The position numbers and the translations under genes are program-made. 64,000 nucleotides of DNA from Apiosordaria backusii (lineage: Eukaryota > Ascomycota > Sordariomycetes > Sordariales > Lasiosphaeriaceae), in assembly GCA_030549205.1 (NCBI GenBank), contig JAUKTV010000003.1:868001-932000 (forward strand), in the 5' to 3' direction. Shown here one piece after another: positions 36,006-46,909 of the stretch (position 1 is its first letter; every line of letters starts with the position of its first letter). Under the pieces are notes generated by a model, which worked only from the letters and a program-made list of their open reading frames with translations, did no database searches and had not been told where the DNA came from.

Positions 36006-38380
36006 GTGTATGTAATGGGGAAAGAGGGTTATGTGTGGGAGATTGCGGTTAATGAGCATGTTAGGGTTGAATATCACTGCCATTGCGATTTGATGAGATG
36101 ACCACAGTATTCTGCACTGTGCTTTCTCTCCCCCTATTTTCGGTGTTATTAATTCGAGGCTTCTTCAATTTTGCTCGTGTGATCACGAGCCCGGTCTTCC
36201 CCCAGATTGGTTCATTTGGCGACTGGCTGGCTGCGAACTCCTGCGGCGTGGGATTTGTTTTGGTTTCGAAAAGCGGGTGGTTGACATCCCGGCGTGGGAT
36301 GGCATCCACCTGGGGTGCATTAGGGGCTTGCATTGCCGCAGTTTGACGTCCACAACATTCCCAAAGCCTCATTTTTTTTCACTGGCAAACGCGCAAGCTT
36401 TGGAAAACTGATGGTCAGCCCGCATTTGTGTCTTGGAAAGAAGTTGGAATAGCGTCAAAAAGGGTCTGTTTACGGATGCATCTTGCCCAATCATAGACAA
36501 ACACAAGTTTTGATGTCCGTGGGGTTGTCTCGGTGTCTCTTTTTTTGATAATGAGTGAGTGCACGGGCACACCCTAACCCCCGGAAAATGGTTGGGGAAT
36601 ACCGCGGTATGGGGGAAGCCTATGACGTCTTTTGTGCAAGGCACACGGAACACAGGCCGCGACACACACACACCACACACGATCCCTTTCCATTTCCATA
36701 CCAGTACTTCTCGCTTGCGTGCCCTTTGTCCCGAAGAGAGGGGTGGGTTGGGGAATGGAAATATCTGCGGTATTAAGCCAACTTATTCATGATGTAGAAA
36801 TCGTATGTTTCTTTGTGGGCAGCTAGCTCTACCAATTAACTGGATTTTCCCATCTTTTGCTAGACTTGGCTGCATAATTAGAGAGCGAAAGAAGTCTCGA
36901 CGATTTGGGGCATGCAATGATGTTTCACTCGAATCGGATCCATCCGGTTGAGCCTAGATCGATCTTATTGACCGCCTCGCTTCTGCAATGGCTACTCAGG
37001 GGGCGGGAAGGTGTCGTGTGAGTGCAGAGATCTGGCATCTCCGCGCGTCTGGCACACAGATGAGGCGGGTACACTACGCTAGATCAGGCCTCAACAAACT
37101 GATCATCACAGCGTCAACGTGTCTTCAATGGAAGAGAATGTGTGGAAAAAAAAGAAAGGCATGGTATGGTGACTTTTGTGCTATGCTGTGCGCTATGCAC
37201 GCGACTCGTTTGCCAAGAAGCGGAGAACCTGGGTGTGGGGGAAGCGAGACGGTTCAGCGGCTGGATGTTGCAACCGTATCCCGCAGTCTGGGGTCGCATC
37301 TGTGATGTGTAATCGAGGGAAATATCCCCAAATTTCAGAGAAGGGGAAGGGGGTGTGACTTGGGGGGAATTGCATTGACGACGCTGACGACGCCGTAGGA
37401 GGGGGAAGATGTCATTGTGCGAGGGAGGAAATAGTCGGGATACGGTATCAAAGTGAACAAATGCTTCTCAACGTTAACCCCGACGTAGCTCCGTACACAG
37501 CACTAAATTCGGAGCAACGGGCAGGGATTTAGAGTGCCTTGTGAGGCTTTCACTGCAGGGACTGTTCCAGTACTTTTGGCTATGGTGGCGAACACACGTC
37601 GACTTTTTTGTTGTCCAGAGAGAGAGAGAGACAGAACCAGAAGAGACTGAGAACCAGAAAACCTGAAGGACGGACTTTTTCTTTCTCCGTGACCCTAACC
37701 CAGTTTGAGCTCGTCCCGCGGCCGGACAGCTGGACGGCAGTGACATCCCATTGACACTGTGCAGCCAACCACCCCACTGCGCAGTGGAGTTTCCCACGCA
37801 TCAACCACCAGGACCCATCCCCATACCCGCACCCTCACGTTTGACTTTCTTGCACTGTTTTACACTTCGACAGCCCACAAAACAAATCGCTTCGAGCTGC
37901 CCTCGCGCCCTCGCCCTGCTTTTGCTCTTGCTTTTGCTTTGCACCAGGCAAGGCAAAGACGCCCAGCTTTCCCCCTTCTTTTCCCACTTCTTTTCCCCAA
38001 AGATTCTTTTCAATTCTCGTCACGATGGGGAAACCGTAATCACCAGCAACGCCCTCCACCCAGAGGTGCCTTGGGATCTTTCTGATCTTGCCCACCACTC
38101 TTATTACTCAACAACATCACTCTCGACTTCCGACATCACTTCATCCTAAAACGCAAAAGAGACCGGCCTTCTTGACCGACCACCTTGGCCGACGATCCAC
38201 CTTTCGCCTGCACCTTTTCACGGCTTCCTCCGACCCATCCGTGAGACCACACCCCGGCGACCGCCCATTGCCAGTGCTCCACGCTCCACCGCCCACTTCC
38301 TGGTCTGATCCGGATCCGACATTTCCCAATCTGCCCCATCCCGACTCCCGACCTTACCTACACCGGTTCAACCTCCTGTC
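36006..38380. other. 2.4-kb intergenic region and long leader of the phosphatase gene
   Basis: No supported gene. The last ~600 bases before the ATG at 38381 are pyrimidine-rich and carry several ATG-initiated short frames (for example from 37751 and 37759), which would be upstream ORFs if transcription starts that early. A short AG dinucleotide run occurs near 37620. Confidence 0.45.
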
Positions 38381-39472
38381 ATGGGTGCTGAGAACGCCAT
38401 AAAGACCCTCGGTGTCATCGCCATGTCTGAAGGAGGAAAAGTTGTCATGTCCAAGAGGAGCGCGCGCCCGTACATCGAAGACGAAATGGAGAAGCAAACA
38501 CTGGAAAACCAGGTGATTGGAGACGAGAGAAGAAGTTTGGCGTCGACGTCTACCACCTACAGCAGCCAGTCCAGCCTCGAGTCATCACCATCAATCCATG
38601 CCACCGACCCAGAGAGAGATGTGGAACAGCTGCAGCTGTCAAGTCAGAAACACCGCACATCCACCACCGGACCCCGAGATGCCTTCCACCCCCCAAATAA
38701 TGACCTCGAATCCGGTTCTATATCAGCTCTTGAGTTGGACAGGATTCTCCCAACAGAGGGCCGGCCCTCCAATTTCGGCGTGGTTGTCCCAGGTGTCTAC
38801 CGAAGCAGTTTCCCACAGTCAGAAGACTACAGCTTTATTGAGAGTCTGAAGTTGAAGACGATTGTGTAAGCACCAGAAATTTCTCCCTCAAGTTCCAAGC
38901 AAGTCGTGACTAACACGGAACGCAGCACCCTTGTACAAAAAGAGTTTCCCCAGGGCTACGACAAGTTCATCGAGAGGAACGGCATCAGGCACTGCGTCTT
39001 TGATATGAAGGGTACCAAGAAGCAGGCCATTCCCATTGCTACCATGAAGTCCATTCTCCGGCTGGTTCTGGATCGCAGGAATCATCCATTGCTGATTCAC
39101 TGCAACCACGGCAAGGTATGTTTTCAAGCCATCATACTCCACTATGACGGAAGCAGTTTTCTGACAGTTTGATAGCATCGCACTGGGTGTGTCGTTGGCG
39201 TGGTACGCAAACTCAGTGGTTGGGAGCTTGGCAACGTCCTTAGCGAGTACAAGAAGTACGCCGAGCCGAAGGTCCGAGACTGTGACGTAAATTACATCAC
39301 CGGCTTCGAGCCTGCCGACATCTCAAATCTTTTTCGAGAGGTGACCTGGCCATTTCGGACCCGAAACTTCCTCCGAGCTACCTTCTTCGCCTTCATCATA
39401 ACTGTCATTTGGCTGTTTTCGGGCACCAGGTTAATTACAGCACCTCGACAAGCCAAAGCTTTGGAAGAGTAG
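38381..39472 (+). CDS. Siw14/Oca-type atypical dual-specificity phosphatase, membrane-anchored
   Basis: join(38381..38865, 38926..39115, 39176..39472), 323 aa, two 60-bp introns. The first ~120 residues are disordered. The plant-and-fungi atypical phosphatase domain begins at NFGVVVPGVYRSSFP. The active-site loop CX5R is HCNHGKHRTGC; the second intron falls inside it, after HGK. The family includes yeast Siw14 (an inositol pyrophosphate 5-phosphatase) and the Oca proteins. Unlike soluble Siw14, this protein ends with a hydrophobic segment (ATFFAFIITVIWLFSG) close to the C-terminus, which suggests a tail anchor in the ER or another membrane. Substrate identity is inferred from family only. Confidence 0.85.
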
Positions 39473-40162
39473 GCTGTGCAAAGACTTGGTCTGGGTAACT
39501 TGTTGGGAAGCACTGGGACTTTGCACAAGAGGATTCGGCAAGAGTCATGGGATGAGTCACCATCATGGGCAGGACTGTCTGATATTATTTTATCACCTTG
39601 TCATACTGCATCAGTATTGGGATGGCATAGAAACCCTCAAGATTGGGAAAGGAGCGGAGACTGATCAAGTGCTGAAGTGGTCTCCCCGGCGTTTTTTTTT
39701 TCGTCTTAGTTTTCGAGGGCTGGTATCTTTTATTTTCCCTAGTAGCCTCTTTTGTATTTTCTTTTGTCTTGGGGTTTTTCTTTCTTTTGTCTTTTGAGAA
39801 GAGCCCGTTTTTAGGGGGACTATGCTACACTAGCTGTATAGTATGTTTTATATGTACAGACCAGACACGGGAGGTTGCTTTGGTGCCGCCCGGGTATGTC
39901 ATTGCCGCCTGTATGCTGCAAAGCGTTTGGCTGATGATGACTGCCGTGCTTTTATCCCGAGCAATCGGTGAGAAGCGTCGATAGAAAGTATACAATACAG
40001 AAGACAAGATGAGACAGATTCTCTTTCCCATCTCCCGTGAAGTCGTCATACTACCATGTCTATGCCCGATTCCATGTTCCATTCCCATCCCCTCCAATCC
40101 CATTGTCCTTGCCATGCCTTATATTCCCACCGCTTTCACCCTCCCAACTCAGGTCATTCAGT
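39473..40162. other. Convergent 3' region
   Basis: 690 bases between convergent 3' ends. T-rich on the plus strand at about 39690-39790, consistent with 3' UTR sequence. No gene seen. Confidence 0.5.
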
Positions 40163-40664
40163 TCAGTCTTTATACACCCCCCACCTGTTGACCTCCCTCC
40201 TCTCTTCTTCCTCTGCTTTGCGATCCCCCGTGGCGTAGACATACGCCCCGCAGATGGTGTTGAGGATGCCTAACCCCATGGCGAGACCTCGGACGCCGCC
40301 GCGGAGGGTGAGGAACTTGGATTGGAAGGTACCGCCGCCGGGCGGGGAGCGGCGGGAGGCGAGGAGGACGTAGATGCCTGACCAGGCGGCTGTCATGCCG
40401 GCGCCGTCGGTCTTGAAGCCGGCGAGGGTGAGGTAGGAGGAGAAGGCGAGGAGGGGGGAGAAGAGGGCGGGTAGGGGGTGGAATGTGGGACGGAGGTGGA
40501 GGGAGAGGATTAGGGAGGAGAGGGTCATGGGGGGGATGGGGGAGGCTGTATTATGAATTCAGTAAGGGGTAAGTGGCAGTGTATAGGGGAAGGTATAGCT
40601 TACTGCCCCAGGCGCGGACTGTGTCTATGAAGGTGAATTTATCAGGGTCATCTTTTGGTGCCAT
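40163..40664 (-). CDS. Small multipass membrane protein, possibly Aim19 family
   Basis: complement(40163..40545, 40604..40664), 147 aa. The 58-bp intron has a GTAAGC donor and a TACAG acceptor; exon 1 encodes MAPKDDPDKFTFIDTVRAWG. After a short polar N-terminus there are three or four hydrophobic segments. One of them includes SSYLTLAGFKTDGAGMTAAW, followed by GIYVLLASRR, and a last segment runs VRGLAMGLGILNTICGAYVY before a charged tail. The layout and the GFKTDGAG/AAWSG region remind me of Aim19, a mitochondrial membrane protein of unknown function in yeast, but I could not compare sequences. It is divergent from the DnaJ gene across an 865-bp shared upstream region. Confidence 0.7.
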
Positions 40665-41529
40665 GCTGGTTTTTTGGTGTTGTTGTTTTTAAGATCGGGT
40701 GTATTGGTGATGCTGGCCTGAGTTTAGGAGAAGACTGTTGTGAGAATAATTGGGTGACTATTGAGGAGATATCGCATCGCTAATATCTCACCTGTCCTAC
40801 AAACTCACTCACACTCCTAATCTGTAGACTTTTGAGGCTTTCCTCGACCAGTGACGTCGGTTTGGTGTTTCTGGAGCAGTGAGTGAGATGACTAAGCGTG
40901 TAGTACCCACTCACCAATCCCTGTCAAGATTTTGAGAAAATGGCACGCACGGGCCACAGGTTGTTGGCACCTGGGAATCAAATGGTTCTGGAACGCCAGG
41001 AGGGGCTTGTGAGTGTCACAGGTCTGTGATGAATTTTGTAAAGGAGAGAACGGATATCTGAGTTTAGACTCATTATATCCAGATTTTCTATTATTTGTTT
41101 TCGATTTTTACCAGTTTTATTTTCGGTTTCTAGGTGTAGAAGCAAGTGTCCCGTGGGGGTATAAAAGTGTGGGGCGCTGCAGTGCGGCGGTCTCGTCACA
41201 AAAAAGCCACGCTTCCTGTGTCTGTCTGTCTCTCTGTTCCAGGGGCAAAGATCCAATCGTAATCCAGTTCACAAAGCCAGTTTCGCGGGCAGGAATCGTT
41301 CTTGTCATCATCGCTGTCTATTCTGGAAAAACAGCAATCGAAAGTTAGTTCTCACTGTGACAGGTCTTCTGGAGCGACGACTTCAATCGGCGACCTGCGA
41401 CTCTCCGAGTACCAACAAGACAAGCTGTTCTCGAACGTCTTCAACACCACCTACACGATCCATCAACCCCCGATACATTCCTATACCACCCGCTCCCTCC
41501 CAATCACAACCCCATAAACAAAGGGCACA
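40665..41529. other. Divergent promoter region, Aim19-like and DnaJ genes
   Basis: 865 bases between two diverging genes. Plus-strand short frames around 41013-41517 overlap the DnaJ leader and are not supported. No clear TATA box. Confidence 0.5.
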
Positions 41530-42695
41530 ATGCCCGACGCCAACACCACCGGCTCTTCGGCAGCCTCCTCAGGCGACGCCCGCAGCCGCACCGCTGCCGG
41601 CGGACAAACCCACAACGGCCACAACCAAGGCAACCAAGACCGCAAGTACACCCCCGACCAAAAAGCCGCCGTCCTCCGTATCCGCCGCTGCCAGCCCACG
41701 GCCTTTTACGAGATCCTCGAGCTCCAAAAGACGTGTTCCGACGGCGAAGTCAAAAAGGCTTATAGAAAACTCTCGCTGTTGACGCACCCAGACAAAAACG
41801 GGCATGAGCACGCTGGCGAAGCGTTCAAGATGGTCGCGAGAGCGTTCAGTGTGCTGGGGGACAAGGAAAAGAGGGATAAATTCGATCGGTACGGGACGGA
41901 TCCGGATAGCAGGTTCGAGTCGGCGAGGGCGGCGGCGAGGGAAGGTGGTGGGATGGGAGGGGGGGGCATCCATTTGCGGGCTTTGGGGGGCATAGAGGGG
42001 GAGGGGGGATGTGGGCGGAGGAGGAGATTAGCCCGGAGGAGATGTTTGCGAGGTTTTTTGGGGGTGGGGGGGCAGGGCCTTTTGGAGGTGAGTATTCCTC
42101 TGATATGAAAGGGGAAGAAGGGGAGATGGCTAACTGTGATTGAGTAGGTATGGACGGGGGACAATTCTTCTTCAACTTGGGCGGCATGGGAGGGCCAGGA
42201 ATCAGGGTACATCAGTTTGGCGGCGCGAGACCAAGAGCGCGCCCGAGGAATCCTGGACAGGAAGAGCCACCGGCATCTATGCTCAGTACGATATTGGGGC
42301 TTTTGCCAATTATCATCTTGTTCATCTTCCCGATTATTTCGTCGATTTTCTCGGGGCTGACGAGCATCACTACGCCTGCGACGCCAAGCATGGTGTTTGA
42401 CTATCCCCACGCGCCGTTCACAGTGGAGAGGACGATGCCGAATTACAAGACGAAATATTATCTGAACAAGGCGGATATCAAGTCGTACACGCCGACCAAG
42501 TTCAACTGGCTGGATAAGCAGGCCGAGGTGGTGTTTGTGCAGCAGTTGAGGATCGAGTGCGAGAAGGAGATGCAGAAGAGGCAGGAGCTGAAGGACCAGG
42601 CGACGGGGTGGTTTACCTATGACAAGGACAAGATGGAGGTGGCTAATAACTACCCCATGCCCAAGTGTAGGAGGCTGAACTCGTTGAATAATTAG
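41530..42695 (+). CDS. DnaJ/Hlj1-like ER membrane co-chaperone, frame broken at a G tract
   Basis: Exons 41530..42087 and 42148..42695; the 60-bp intron has a GTGAGT donor, a GCTAAC branch site and a TAG acceptor. The J domain is at residues about 56-125 with HPD at 86-88, followed by a Gly-rich linker. One transmembrane helix (LSTILGLLPIIILFIFPIIS) is followed by a C-terminal region of the kind seen in Hlj1/DNAJB12-type proteins. These stimulate Hsp70 at the cytosolic face of the ER in quality control and ERAD. The frame changes inside the eight-G run at about 41959-41966: upstream sequence is in frame 1, whereas the Gly-rich continuation (HPFAGFGGHRGGGGMWAEEE) and all of exon 2 are in the other phase. 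One more G would make it continuous, giving about 368 aa. This is either a sequencing undercount or a true disruption. Confidence 0.8.
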
Positions 42696-42805
42696 TTGAT
42701 GAGGGGTTTTGATCGGGTGCTGATGCATGAATATAGGTATACTTAGATAATACCAGTGGCTTTGGAGCGTGGGGTGAGAGGGAGAGTTGGAAGCTGGATA
42801 GCCCG

Positions 42806-42825
42806 TGCTGCTGCTGCTGCTGCTC
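42806..42825. repeat. CTG/GCT trinucleotide microsatellite
   Basis: Six to seven GCT units in the short stretch between the convergent 3' ends of the DnaJ gene and the small 79-aa gene. Not inside a coding frame of either gene. Confidence 0.85.
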
Positions 42826-42934
42826 ACTGATAAATGAAATTATGAAGACGTGTACGACCGCGGACATGTGGGATTCCAGTGACTTGACCTTATGCTATGT
42901 ACAGAGTTCTATTCGCTAACAATCTTTCCTTAGT

Positions 42935-43233
42935 CTAGTTTCCGTTTTTCTTGCCCTTCTCTCTTGTTTGGGAGCTCAGTTTGTTGAGCGTTGTGAATCC
43001 TTGAGTGGCAACAGCTGTGGGAAAGCATACATGAGACAACACCTATCTGTATTAAACTACACACTGTCAATACCTTTCGCCTCCACCGTCTCAAACCATG
43101 AGCAGAACTCTGTGGGTCTCTCAGTGTTGATAATGATATTGTACTTTGAGGCGACATCGTCGGGCGATATGAGATGGTTGATGACATTGACCTTCTTCTT
43201 CTGCTGCTCTCCCTGGCGCTCATGACGGGCCAT
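42935..43233 (-). CDS. Small 79-aa two-exon protein of unknown function
   Basis: complement(42935..43014, 43074..43233). Exon 1 starts at the ATG at 43233 and encodes MARHERQGEQQKKKVNVINH followed by a SPDDVASKYNIIIN segment and EFCSWFETVEAK. A 59-bp intron (donor GTATTG, acceptor CCCACAG) joins this to AVATQGFTTLNKLSSQTREK and a basic end. The exon lengths sum to 240, a multiple of three, and the spliced product has a clean stop. The frame stays open upstream of the ATG (SDLPTNGAALVIAGGD), with a possible CTGAC..ACAG acceptor near 43282, so an extra 5' exon is likely. No family recognised. It is small, charged and probably soluble. Confidence 0.55.
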
Positions 43234-43686
43234 ATCCCCTCCGGCGATGACCAAAGCAGCCCCATTGGTAGGTAAATCGCTGTTGTCAGAGAAAGATAAG
43301 GGTATTTTGAAGTAGGGTTAGTGAGTGTTTTAGATAAGGTTTCCTTTAAGGCTGGTTGATAAGGGGCTTGACGCCACACCTAAAAATGATCGTGGCCATA
43401 AGAAGCCTATGGTCATACCCAATCCCAAAACCTTCAGTGGCGTTAACAAAGTTTGATCTGGTCAGATACTCATCTGCCTCAAGCTTTAGAACATGCCCAA
43501 GTGTGAAAAACCTTCAGAACTTTAAGAGTCAGATATTTATAGACTTCCTTCACCTCGCCCTTCCATCCATCATTCCTCTTCTTCATCTCGCCTTTCCATC
43601 CATTATTCCTTTTGGGCAACCACCTACAGAGTATCTTGTACCACCAGTATCCACCAAGAGATACAAATCCAATTTCTCTACTCAAC
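43234..43686. other. Divergent upstream region, 79-aa gene and RING gene
   Basis: 453 bases. The left part may hold a missing 5' exon of the 79-aa gene. The right part is a pyrimidine-rich leader with a near-duplicate CTTCACCTCGCC/CTTCATCTCGCC pair at about 43545-43600. Confidence 0.45.
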
Positions 43687-44988
43687 ATGGATCCTATTGA
43701 AATCAACCTCCGTCTTAGGACGTCCTTGCAAGTCATTGCCCACGTGTCCAAGGGACTGTTCCAGTCCATCCAAAGCACCTGGACGTTCACGCCGGAATCT
43801 CAGCAAGCCGTTGAAATCATCGCTATGGCCGCAGCTGATATCAAAGCGCTGCTCGCGTCCTCGCCCACAGTTGTAGCAGATATCACCATTGACACCGCCG
43901 AAGCTGCTGCGGATGCCGCCAACTCCCTGTTCTACGTCAGGAAAGATCTGGATTTAATTCTTGAAGACGCCCCCTCAGTTCATCTCACACTATCCCGAGT
44001 GGATGACACACTATTCCATGTCTACGACCCCTTACCTGGCCTATTGACCATCATCAAGGAGTTCCCCCATCCTTTAGTCGAGGACTGTACAACATCCTGG
44101 CTAGAACAGAGGCCGCGCCACATGCACAAAGACGAGCAATTTGAACGGTACCAACAAGTTGACCGTTTGCTCTCCCTGGAAGAAGAGCTGCGAGACCATG
44201 TCAACGCCTTCCGCGAGCAAATCCGTCTCCTCCTATCTCACCCCCGGTCCCGCTACAGGGACCAGATCCCCCGGCTTCTCTCCGCTTTATCCCACCAGAT
44301 CTCGATGGGGTGTCATCTGATCAGAATGCTTGATTTCCCCACCCTCGCGTGCGCCGACGCGGCCCCGCCCGAGGTGTACGACATGAAGACCGTCTTCTCC
44401 CGACTTCGCCAAGTGGAGATCAACAGACTGGAACAACTGGCGGCCATTATTGGCTCGGGACCCCTAGCAAGCTCACGCAGGGAGATTCCAGTTGAATCCT
44501 ACAATTGCACAGCGGTCTTTGAAGAAGTATGGGAGCTCGTTGTGGCGGGCCAGCAGAGTGACGGCGACCTTGACGATATCTTGCCGCTATATGCTGGAGT
44601 TTACTCGGAACATGGGAGTGCCATTGACGAAGAAAGTATCTTTGACAAATTTGCCATGAAAGGCGACAAGTCCTCTCACGGTGAAGAAGGAGAAGAATTG
44701 TCGGAGCAGCAAGGCGAAAAAGAGATATGCGCCATTTGTGTGGAGGATTTGATTGGGCATAAAGAAAAGGACCAAACCTTCGAGCTGCCCTGCGGTCATC
44801 AGTTCCACCTTGATTGCGTTGGGCTCTGGCTCGAGGAGGGGGCGAAGTGGCATAATATCTTCGGCGGGAAAGGCTGCCCGTTGTGTAGGAGGGAGTTTAC
44901 TTTTTTGGAGTGTGTACTGGCTGTGGATGTAAAGATGCGGGATGGGGAGGGGCAAGAAAGTTGGATAGCGGACGATTTGTGGGTGTAA
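43687..44988 (+). CDS. RING-H2 finger protein, putative E3 ubiquitin ligase
   Basis: Single exon, 433 aa. The start is the ATG at 43687 (ACATGG context); the open frame continues 25 codons upstream but without an ATG. Residues 1-340 are largely alpha-helical and leucine-rich with no recognised domain. The C-terminus holds a C3H2C3 RING: C348, C351, C369, H371, H374, C377, C397 and C400, in the blocks CAIC, LPCGHQFHLDC and CPLC. The 19-residue loop before the last CxxC pair is long but allowed. RING-H2 proteins usually recruit an E2 to ubiquitinate a bound substrate, which here would be bound by the helical N-terminus. No transmembrane segment or signal peptide. Substrate unknown. Confidence 0.82.
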   Translation: MDPIEINLRLRTSLQVIAHVSKGLFQSIQSTWTFTPESQQAVEIIAMAAADIKALLASSPTVVADITIDTAEAAADAANSLFYVRKDLDLILEDAPSVHLTLSRVDDTLFHVYDPLPGLLTIIKEFPHPLVEDCTTSWLEQRPRHMHKDEQFERYQQVDRLLSLEEELRDHVNAFREQIRLLLSHPRSRYRDQIPRLLSALSHQISMGCHLIRMLDFPTLACADAAPPEVYDMKTVFSRLRQVEINRLEQLAAIIGSGPLASSRREIPVESYNCTAVFEEVWELVVAGQQSDGDLDDILPLYAGVYSEHGSAIDEESIFDKFAMKGDKSSHGEEGEELSEQQGEKEICAICVEDLIGHKEKDQTFELPCGHQFHLDCVGLWLEEGAKWHNIFGGKGCPLCRREFTFLECVLAVDVKMRDGEGQESWIADDLWV

Positions 44989-46909
44989 TTTGTTGAACCT
45001 TCTCGAACTGGATAAAGTACCTTGAACATTGAGATTATGGTATATAGGAGCTATCACTCTAAGAGTACCTGGGCTAGACCATAATAGACTCTGATGTTTT
45101 ATTTTATAAGAGCTCTTTGTGCCCCTCTTGACATTGTATTACCGGGTTCGACAATTTCAAGTCTTCACGGCCTGGAGAGGTACCAGCTCCCCTATAGTAC
45201 TAGAATCTGCCAACAGCCCGAGTAGACGCCCCTCGGGCATCGAGCAACATTTCCACAACCATAGCAACATCTAGTTAGACCCAAAGATCCTCTACACTCC
45301 AGCTACTTAAGGTATGCTACTAGTCCCTCACAAACCTGAACGCCTAATCTAAGGTAAACAAAACCACGAAGAAAACCCACACGTTTCAAAACATCACACA
45401 AGGCCTGTGCTGCTACCCGAAATCTCCATTTCCAAACCAACAGGCTACGTATATACCTAACCTCCATGATCCTCGCCCTACATTACAAAACCATCTAGAA
45501 TTATCTTACTTCTACGGATTCCAACGTTTTTATCCTTCTGGTCTTGACACACCCCTTGATTGAATGCAACCTGGAAGGTCATGTTCCGTCTCCATAGGTA
45601 CCTAGGTAGGGCACTTGTTCTCCCCATCATAGTCATCAATCAGATTGAGTCGTACGTACTCCAGTCAGCTAGGAAGAATGCATGTGGGATATTGGCAGAA
45701 TGGACGCCGCCGGGATCTCTTGGCCCTTTTCCCCCTTGCGTAGACAATTGGCAAGCTGCCCCTATTTCTGTGCAGTCTTGCCCCTGACCCTTTTTTTGTC
45801 ACCCCGGCAACGAAACTAGGTACGTTGTTTGGTTTACCTGCTGCTATGATCTAAAAGATCATCATCGACGACAGAGCACGGCGGCATAAAAGTAAAAGAT
45901 GAGTGCCGAGCCGGATTAGATAGATGGTGGGTTGATTACAAACAGACCGACAATGAGGAGTGACTTGTGGTAGGTGAAGCTGATGGCTGGGGGGCACAGC
46001 TGCTAGTTTTTTACTTCGGCGGCCACAGCTACGGGACGCACAGTTCGTCAAGGGGAGTACCTATTTTCTTGTCGGGGGAAAACCGCCGGTGAGTTGACGA
46101 TGGATGTTCCACGTGGTTCTTGAGCTTCAGACTTGGTGGAATACGGAGCACGGTGAAGTGTGTAAAAGTCTGGTTTCTTGCGACGCGGTACAAGTCTTGG
46201 GATCATAAATGGAGCTGCACAGTCGTCCATATCCTTGCCGGGTAAGGAAGGGCTTTTGATAAGGTATCCGGAGCGATCCTCTTGCGAATGAGAGAGGGCG
46301 TGGGATGGTGGTTTAAGTGCCGCTTCACTTGATCAAGTGAATGGGGTCTTGACGGGTCGGTAGCAAGGCTCTGAAGTGAAGGTATAGCCCTGATGTGATC
46401 GCCAGCTTGCATCTTTTGTCCAATAGTCTGTTGGGGGTCTGTCTCCTTTCGTTGCCCGGGAACTGGTAGGAGGTTTTGGCTGGGGGGCTTGGCGTTGAGG
46501 GTTGTCAGCGACGATTCCAGTCCCTTTTTGTGGTTGGAGCAGTGCTCATTCACAATAAATTGTGGGTAGAAGGTAACATCTTTGTGAAGCTGTCTTGTGT
46601 CAGATACCTTCATCGGCATCGACAGGTTTTGTACCTTAGTTGGATTCTGCCCACCAGCACCTCTTGAGGCATGGACATGAATTTTAGGAAGGCTACCTTA
46701 TATATACAGGATTCGAGTAGTGATGGAGAATCATTAGACTTGATACACCACGGAAGAATGAGAGAATATCATCAAGGCACATGCTCATATTCGCCTGATA
46801 TAACCTATAGAAGTGACCATCTGACCATCCACCTCCTAGCCACTATTCCATATTCCTGACCCCAAAATCGAAAGAGATACCTATGCTATCCTTCCCAAGC
46901 TCCTTGCGT
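44989..46909. other. 1.9-kb intergenic region, convergent 3' ends
   Basis: Between the 3' ends of the RING gene (+) and the first thaumatin-like gene (-). It contains AT-rich patches and short frames without domain support. A TATATATA element at about 46698 has no gene start near it. Confidence 0.45.

Noticed and set aside
46203..46619. 138-aa minus-strand ORF as a gene
   Set aside because: Low-complexity His/Pro/Ser composition, no domain and no splice or promoter support.
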